The notes under the pieces were generated by a model. The model was given only the letters and a program-made list of their open reading frames with translations. It had not been told where the DNA came from and made no database searches. From Gammaproteobacteria bacterium (GTDB lineage: Bacteria > Pseudomonadota > Gammaproteobacteria > GCA-001735895): a DNA stretch of 64,000 nt. Shown here in pieces: positions 60,318 through 64,000 of the stretch. The stretch's first letter is position 1. Every line of letters starts with the position of its first letter. The position numbers and the translations under genes were made by a program. The DNA lies in the NCBI GenBank assembly GCA_030066085.1, contig JASJCI010000001.1, positions 212,468 through 276,467 on the forward strand, in the 5' to 3' direction.

Positions 60318-63300
60318 ATGCCAAATACACTCCTCGCCACCGCAGTCCCGGAAGTCTCGCGACCGGTCAGAACCGGCCAACTCTACGGCAGCAGCCGCAG
60401 CCTTTTCCTGGCCGAACAGATACAGGCACACGACGGCCTGTCGGTTGTCGTCTGCAGCGATATGGCAGACGCGGAGCAGCTCGAACAGGAGATCCTTTTC
60501 TTTTGTCCGCAAACGCCGCTGCTGTATCGCTTCCCGGACCTCGAAACCCTGCCCTACGACCAGTTTTCGCCGCACCAGGATATCGTCTCGGAACGTATTC
60601 GCTGCCTCGCCTCGCTGCCGTCCGTAGATCGCGGCGTTCTGCTGCTGCCGGTAGCGACGCTGCTGCAGAAGGTGGCGCCGCCTGGCTTCATCCGCCAACG
60701 CTCGCTCGCGCTTGCGACGGGTGAGCGCATCGGGCTCGCCGAGCTGCGTCAACGGCTGGTCGGTTACGGTTACCAGGCCACCGGCCAGGTCGAACAGCAC
60801 GGCGAGTACAGCGCCCGCGGGTCGATCCTCGACCTGTTCCCGATGGGCAGCAACCAGCCATTCCGGATCGATTTTTTCGACGAGGAAATCGAGTCGATCC
60901 GAACCTTCGAAGCGGAGACGCAGAGATCGATCGAAAAAATCGACGCGATCGAGCTTCGACCGGCCCAGGAATATCCGCTCGATGAGCAGGGCATTCGTGA
61001 CTTCCGCCTCCGTTTTCGCGAAACCTTCGCCATCGATCCGAACACCTGCCCGGTTTACGTCGACGTATCGGCCGGCCTCGCCTCGCCCGGTGTCGAATAC
61101 TACCTGCCGTTGTTCTTCGACCAACTGGCCAGCCTGTTCGACTACTTCCCGCCGAACACCCGCCTGCTGGTCGACGATGGCGCCCAGGCGCAGGCGGCGG
61201 CTTTTGCCGAACAGGTCGGGGAACGCTTCGAATCGAGACGCCATAACCCGGAATGGCCCCTGCTCGAACCGGAACAACTGTTTCTCGAGCTGACCGAGTT
61301 CGAGCGACGCTGCGGCGAGTACCCGCGGCTGTATTTCTCCGCCTTCAAGATCGAAAGCACCGGTGATACGGATAGCAACTGCGATACGGCCTCGCTGCCG
61401 CAGCTGACGCTGCAGCCAAAAACCGATCAGCCGGACAGCCTGCTGCGCAAGTTTATCGCCAGGTCGGAATTCGAACGTATCCTGTTCAGCGCCGAGTCCG
61501 CCGGCCGCCGCGAGTTTCTGCTCGAGATGCTGCGCCATTACGGTATCCGCCCGGCGCTGGTCGAGAGCTGGCAGGAATTCCTCGAGCGTGACGACGAACG
61601 CTGCTTCCTGATCAGCGCGCCCCTGCAGCAGGGCATGACCCTGCCACGCCAGGGCCTGGCGATCATCGCCGAAAACCAGTTGTTCGGCGAACGCGCGGTG
61701 CAGCGCCGTCGGCGCAAGTATCGCAGAACGCGCGACGCCGAATCACTGATCCAGAGCCTGGCCGACCTGCAGCCAGGCGCGCCGGTGGTGCACGAAGACC
61801 ACGGCGTCGGCCGCTACCGTGGGCTCAAGACGCTGACGGTTTCCGGCATCGAGACCGAGTTCCTGTGTATCGAGTACGCCAACGAAGATCGTCTCTACGT
61901 ACCGGTTTCGTCGCTGCACCTGATCAGCCGTTACGCCGGCGCCAGCGAAGAGAATGCGCCGCTGCACCGCCTCGGCGGCGAAACCTGGCAGCGCGCGCGC
62001 AAGAAAGCGCAGCAGAAAATCTACGACGTTGCGGTCGAGTTACTCGACATCCAGGCGCGACGCGAGGCCATGCAGGGCTTTGCGCACCCGGTTACACTCG
62101 ACGAATACCACGAGTTCGCGAGCGAATTCCCGTTCGAGGAAACGCCGGACCAGGAAGTCGCGATAGCGGCGGTTATCGAGGACATGCGCGCCGAACGGCC
62201 GATGGACCGAATCGTCTGCGGCGATGTCGGCTTCGGCAAAACCGAGGTCTGCATGCGCGCGGCCTTCGTTGCCGCCAATGCCGGTAGCCAGGTCGTGGTA
62301 CTGGTGCCGACCACGCTGCTCGCGCAGCAACACTATCAGAACTTCCTCGACCGCTTCGCCGACTGGCCGATTCGGATCGCCAGTCTCACGCGCTTCAGCG
62401 CGCGCAAGTTCCTCGACGATACCCTGCAGCAAATCGCGGCCGGTAAAATCGATATCGTCATCGGTACGCACAAGCTGTTGTCCGACGAAATCAGGTACAA
62501 GAACCTGGGGCTGGTGATCGTCGACGAGGAACATCGCTTCGGTGTGCGGCACAAGGAAAAACTCAAGGCGCTGCGCGCCAACGTCGATTTGCTGACCATG
62601 ACCGCAACGCCGATACCGCGCACGCTGAACATGTCCCTGTCGGGTATGCGCGACCTGTCCATCATCGCGACGCCGCCGATGCAGCGCCACGCGATCAAGA
62701 CCTTCGTTTCACGCTGGAACCGGGACACCATCGTCGAGGGTTGTCAGCGCGAGCTGAAACGCGGCGGGCAGATCTACTTTCTGCACAACGAGATCCGCAC
62801 GATCGAAAAAACCGCCGAGGAACTCCAGCAGATGCTGCCGGAGGCACGCATCGGGATCGTGCACGGGCGCATGAAAGAGAAGGAGCTCGAACGCGTAATG
62901 CTGGATTTTTACCACCACCGCTGCAACCTGCTGGTGTGTACCACCATCATCGAGAGCGGTATCGACGTTCCGACCGCGAACACGATTTTTATCAACCGCG
63001 CGGACAAGCTCGGACTGGCCCAGCTGCACCAGATTCGCGGTCGTGTCGGGCGCTCGCATCACAGGGCCTACGCCTACCTGGTAGTGCCACCGGAGCGCGC
63101 GATGACCGCCGATGCGCGCAAGCGCCTGCTTGCCATCGAGTCGCTCGAGGAACTGGGCGTCGGCTTCACCCTGGCCACGCACGATCTCGAAATCCGTGGC
63201 GCTGGTGAAATTCTCGGCGAAGAGCAAAGCGGCCAGATTGCCGAAATCGGTTTTACCCTGTATGCGGATCTGCTCGAACGCGCGGTACAGTCCCTCAAGT

Positions 63301-63779
63301 CGAACCAGCCGATCGATTTCGACCAGCCGGTTATGCGCGCGTCCGAAGTCGATTTTCACGCGCCGGCGCTGATCCCGGAAGACTATATCCCGGACATTCA
63401 CCGCCGCCTGGTCGAATACAAACGGATTGCCTCGGCGGCCGACGAAACCGGTCTGCGCGAAATCGAGATCGAGCTCATCGATCGCTTCGGCCTGATGCCC
63501 GCAGCGCTCAAGAACCTGTTTCGCGTCACCCGGATCAAGCTGGCAACGATCGCGCTCGGGGTGGAGAAAATCGATGTCGGCGAACAGCAGGGCAAGATCG
63601 TATTCACGCCCAGTCCCAACATCGATCCGCTGAAGATCATCGAGTTGATCCAGGCCGATCCGCTAACCTATCGTTTCGACGGTAAACAGACCTTGCGCAT
63701 CACCTGTCAAAATGGTGAACTTGAGTCCCGCTTCCACCAGGTCGAGCTCCTGCTCGCCAGTTTGATCGACGAAACATGA
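60318..63779 (+). CDS. mfd: Transcription-repair coupling factor Mfd
   Basis: A 1153-residue SF2 translocase that removes RNA polymerase stalled at DNA damage and recruits UvrA. Layout: N-terminal UvrB-like module (about 15-340), RNA-polymerase interaction domain (about 475-560, VHEDHGVGRYRGLKTL), RecG-type translocase (about 580-960) with Walker A GDVGFGKTE and VDEEHRFG, TRG motif region, and the C-terminal D7 domain. The length agrees with E. coli Mfd (1148). Its stop overlaps the csiV-like start. Confidence 0.96.
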   Translation: MPNTLLATAVPEVSRPVRTGQLYGSSRSLFLAEQIQAHDGLSVVVCSDMADAEQLEQEILFFCPQTPLLYRFPDLETLPYDQFSPHQDIVSERIRCLASLPSVDRGVLLLPVATLLQKVAPPGFIRQRSLALATGERIGLAELRQRLVGYGYQATGQVEQHGEYSARGSILDLFPMGSNQPFRIDFFDEEIESIRTFEAETQRSIEKIDAIELRPAQEYPLDEQGIRDFRLRFRETFAIDPNTCPVYVDVSAGLASPGVEYYLPLFFDQLASLFDYFPPNTRLLVDDGAQAQAAAFAEQVGERFESRRHNPEWPLLEPEQLFLELTEFERRCGEYPRLYFSAFKIESTGDTDSNCDTASLPQLTLQPKTDQPDSLLRKFIARSEFERILFSAESAGRREFLLEMLRHYGIRPALVESWQEFLERDDERCFLISAPLQQGMTLPRQGLAIIAENQLFGERAVQRRRRKYRRTRDAESLIQSLADLQPGAPVVHEDHGVGRYRGLKTLTVSGIETEFLCIEYANEDRLYVPVSSLHLISRYAGASEENAPLHRLGGETWQRARKKAQQKIYDVAVELLDIQARREAMQGFAHPVTLDEYHEFASEFPFEETPDQEVAIAAVIEDMRAERPMDRIVCGDVGFGKTEVCMRAAFVAANAGSQVVVLVPTTLLAQQHYQNFLDRFADWPIRIASLTRFSARKFLDDTLQQIAAGKIDIVIGTHKLLSDEIRYKNLGLVIVDEEHRFGVRHKEKLKALRANVDLLTMTATPIPRTLNMSLSGMRDLSIIATPPMQRHAIKTFVSRWNRDTIVEGCQRELKRGGQIYFLHNEIRTIEKTAEELQQMLPEARIGIVHGRMKEKELERVMLDFYHHRCNLLVCTTIIESGIDVPTANTIFINRADKLGLAQLHQIRGRVGRSHHRAYAYLVVPPERAMTADARKRLLAIESLEELGVGFTLATHDLEIRGAGEILGEEQSGQIAEIGFTLYADLLERAVQSLKSNQPIDFDQPVMRASEVDFHAPALIPEDYIPDIHRRLVEYKRIASAADETGLREIEIELIDRFGLMPAALKNLFRVTRIKLATIALGVEKIDVGEQQGKIVFTPSPNIDPLKIIELIQADPLTYRFDGKQTLRITCQNGELESRFHQVELLLASLIDET

Positions 63780-64000
63780 CCAGATTGATCCCGCTTTGCT
63801 TCCTGCTGCTGGCACAGGGTTTTGCCGGCGCCGCGCTCGCCCAGGGTGCCGATGAAGCCGAGCCACCCCCGCTGTACGACGTCGAAATCGTTATTTTCAA
63901 AAACCGCCAGGTTCCGAAAAGCCGCGAGTTCGCGCTGCCGGTCAGTTCACCCGGCAAGGACGAAGACGCCATCGACCTGGCTTCGCCGACAAGTCTAGCC
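63776..64000 (+). CDS. CsiV-like exported protein, 5' part
   Basis: The first 75 codons of a gene cut by the right edge. A signal peptide (MTRLIPLCFLLLAQGFAGAALA) precedes YDVEIVIFKNRQVP, the typical start of the CsiV family of periplasmic peptidoglycan-binding proteins. The ATG overlaps the mfd stop (ATGA), indicating translational coupling. The identification rests on a short segment. Confidence 0.65.
   Translation, partial: MTRLIPLCFLLLAQGFAGAALAQGADEAEPPPLYDVEIVIFKNRQVPKSREFALPVSSPGKDEDAIDLASPTSLA

Noticed and set aside
59967..61538. A 523-codon open frame on the minus strand
   Set aside because: Antisense to the rhodanese gene and the 5' part of mfd; both plus-strand genes have intact domains.
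1..64000. CRISPR arrays, tRNA or rRNA genes, insertion sequences, prophage genes
   Set aside because: I looked for regularly spaced repeats, tRNA-like cloverleaf segments, transposase or integrase motifs and phage structural genes and found none. A tRNAscan or covariance-model search was not possible, so a missed small RNA cannot be ruled out.

Overview
The window is about 64 kb of high-GC, gene-dense DNA from a Gram-negative gammaproteobacterium, most likely a marine heterotroph. Lipid A and outer-membrane genes (msbA-lpxK, kdsB, lolC/lolD, exbB/exbD, comEC) give the gammaproteobacterial signal. The marine inference rests on a dimethylsulfoniopropionate (DMSP) demethylase, an AcuI-type acrylyl-CoA reductase and a trimethylamine-methyltransferase-family gene. 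No rRNA, tRNA, CRISPR, phage or insertion sequence was seen. No gene-free stretch exceeds 300 bases.

Layout. 1-12 kb: the end of an RND efflux pump, a GcvA-like LysR regulator, a DUF1127 protein, NADH pyrophosphatase (nudC), two related periplasmic TPR-type proteins, a CoA-transferase, PIN-PhoH, the nucleosidase ppnN, a MOSC protein and a phospholipase-D-family lipoprotein. 12-24 kb: an EamA transporter, acuI divergent from a FadR-type gntR gene, manC, a double-thioredoxin protein, methylthioribose salvage (class II aldolase plus mtnA), an O-methyltransferase, GST, fpr, nudL, a DUF1289 protein and a radical SAM protein. 24-31 kb: dmdA-metY-hydrolase, then a hydroxyacyl-CoA dehydrogenase/crotonase fusion and an acyl-CoA ligase, separated by palindromic repeat elements. 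31-36 kb: a cluster holding both halves of a D-glutamate cyclase, 5-oxoprolinase (pxpABC) and a D-amino-acid aminotransferase. 36-48 kb: fau, a LysR regulator divergent from an MttB-family methyltransferase with a dimethylglycine-dehydrogenase-like protein and an HD-domain protein, a PAS-GGDEF-EAL protein, diaminopropionate ammonia-lyase with an M24 peptidase, and dsbB. 48-64 kb: a conserved core of envelope and housekeeping genes (nudF, kdsB, Trm112-like, an in-frame msbA-lpxK fusion, exbD, exbB, comEC, DUF2062, lolD, lolC, a rhodanese, mfd and the start of a csiV-like gene).

Two systems stand out. First, a nearly identical 19-20 base sequence built on the palindrome TTGTCAGACAA lies between acuI and gntR and again over the -35 region of a dmdA promoter. 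This suggests that the GntR protein controls a small DMSP regulon, and metY directly after dmdA could capture the methanethiol released by demethylation as methionine. Second, the 31.3-36.3 kb cluster can be read as a D-glutamate route: D-amino acid to D-glutamate (Dat), to 5-oxoproline (DUF1445 plus DUF4392, fused in animal DGLUCY but split here), to glutamate (PxpABC). Both are inferences from gene content and sequence and have not been tested.
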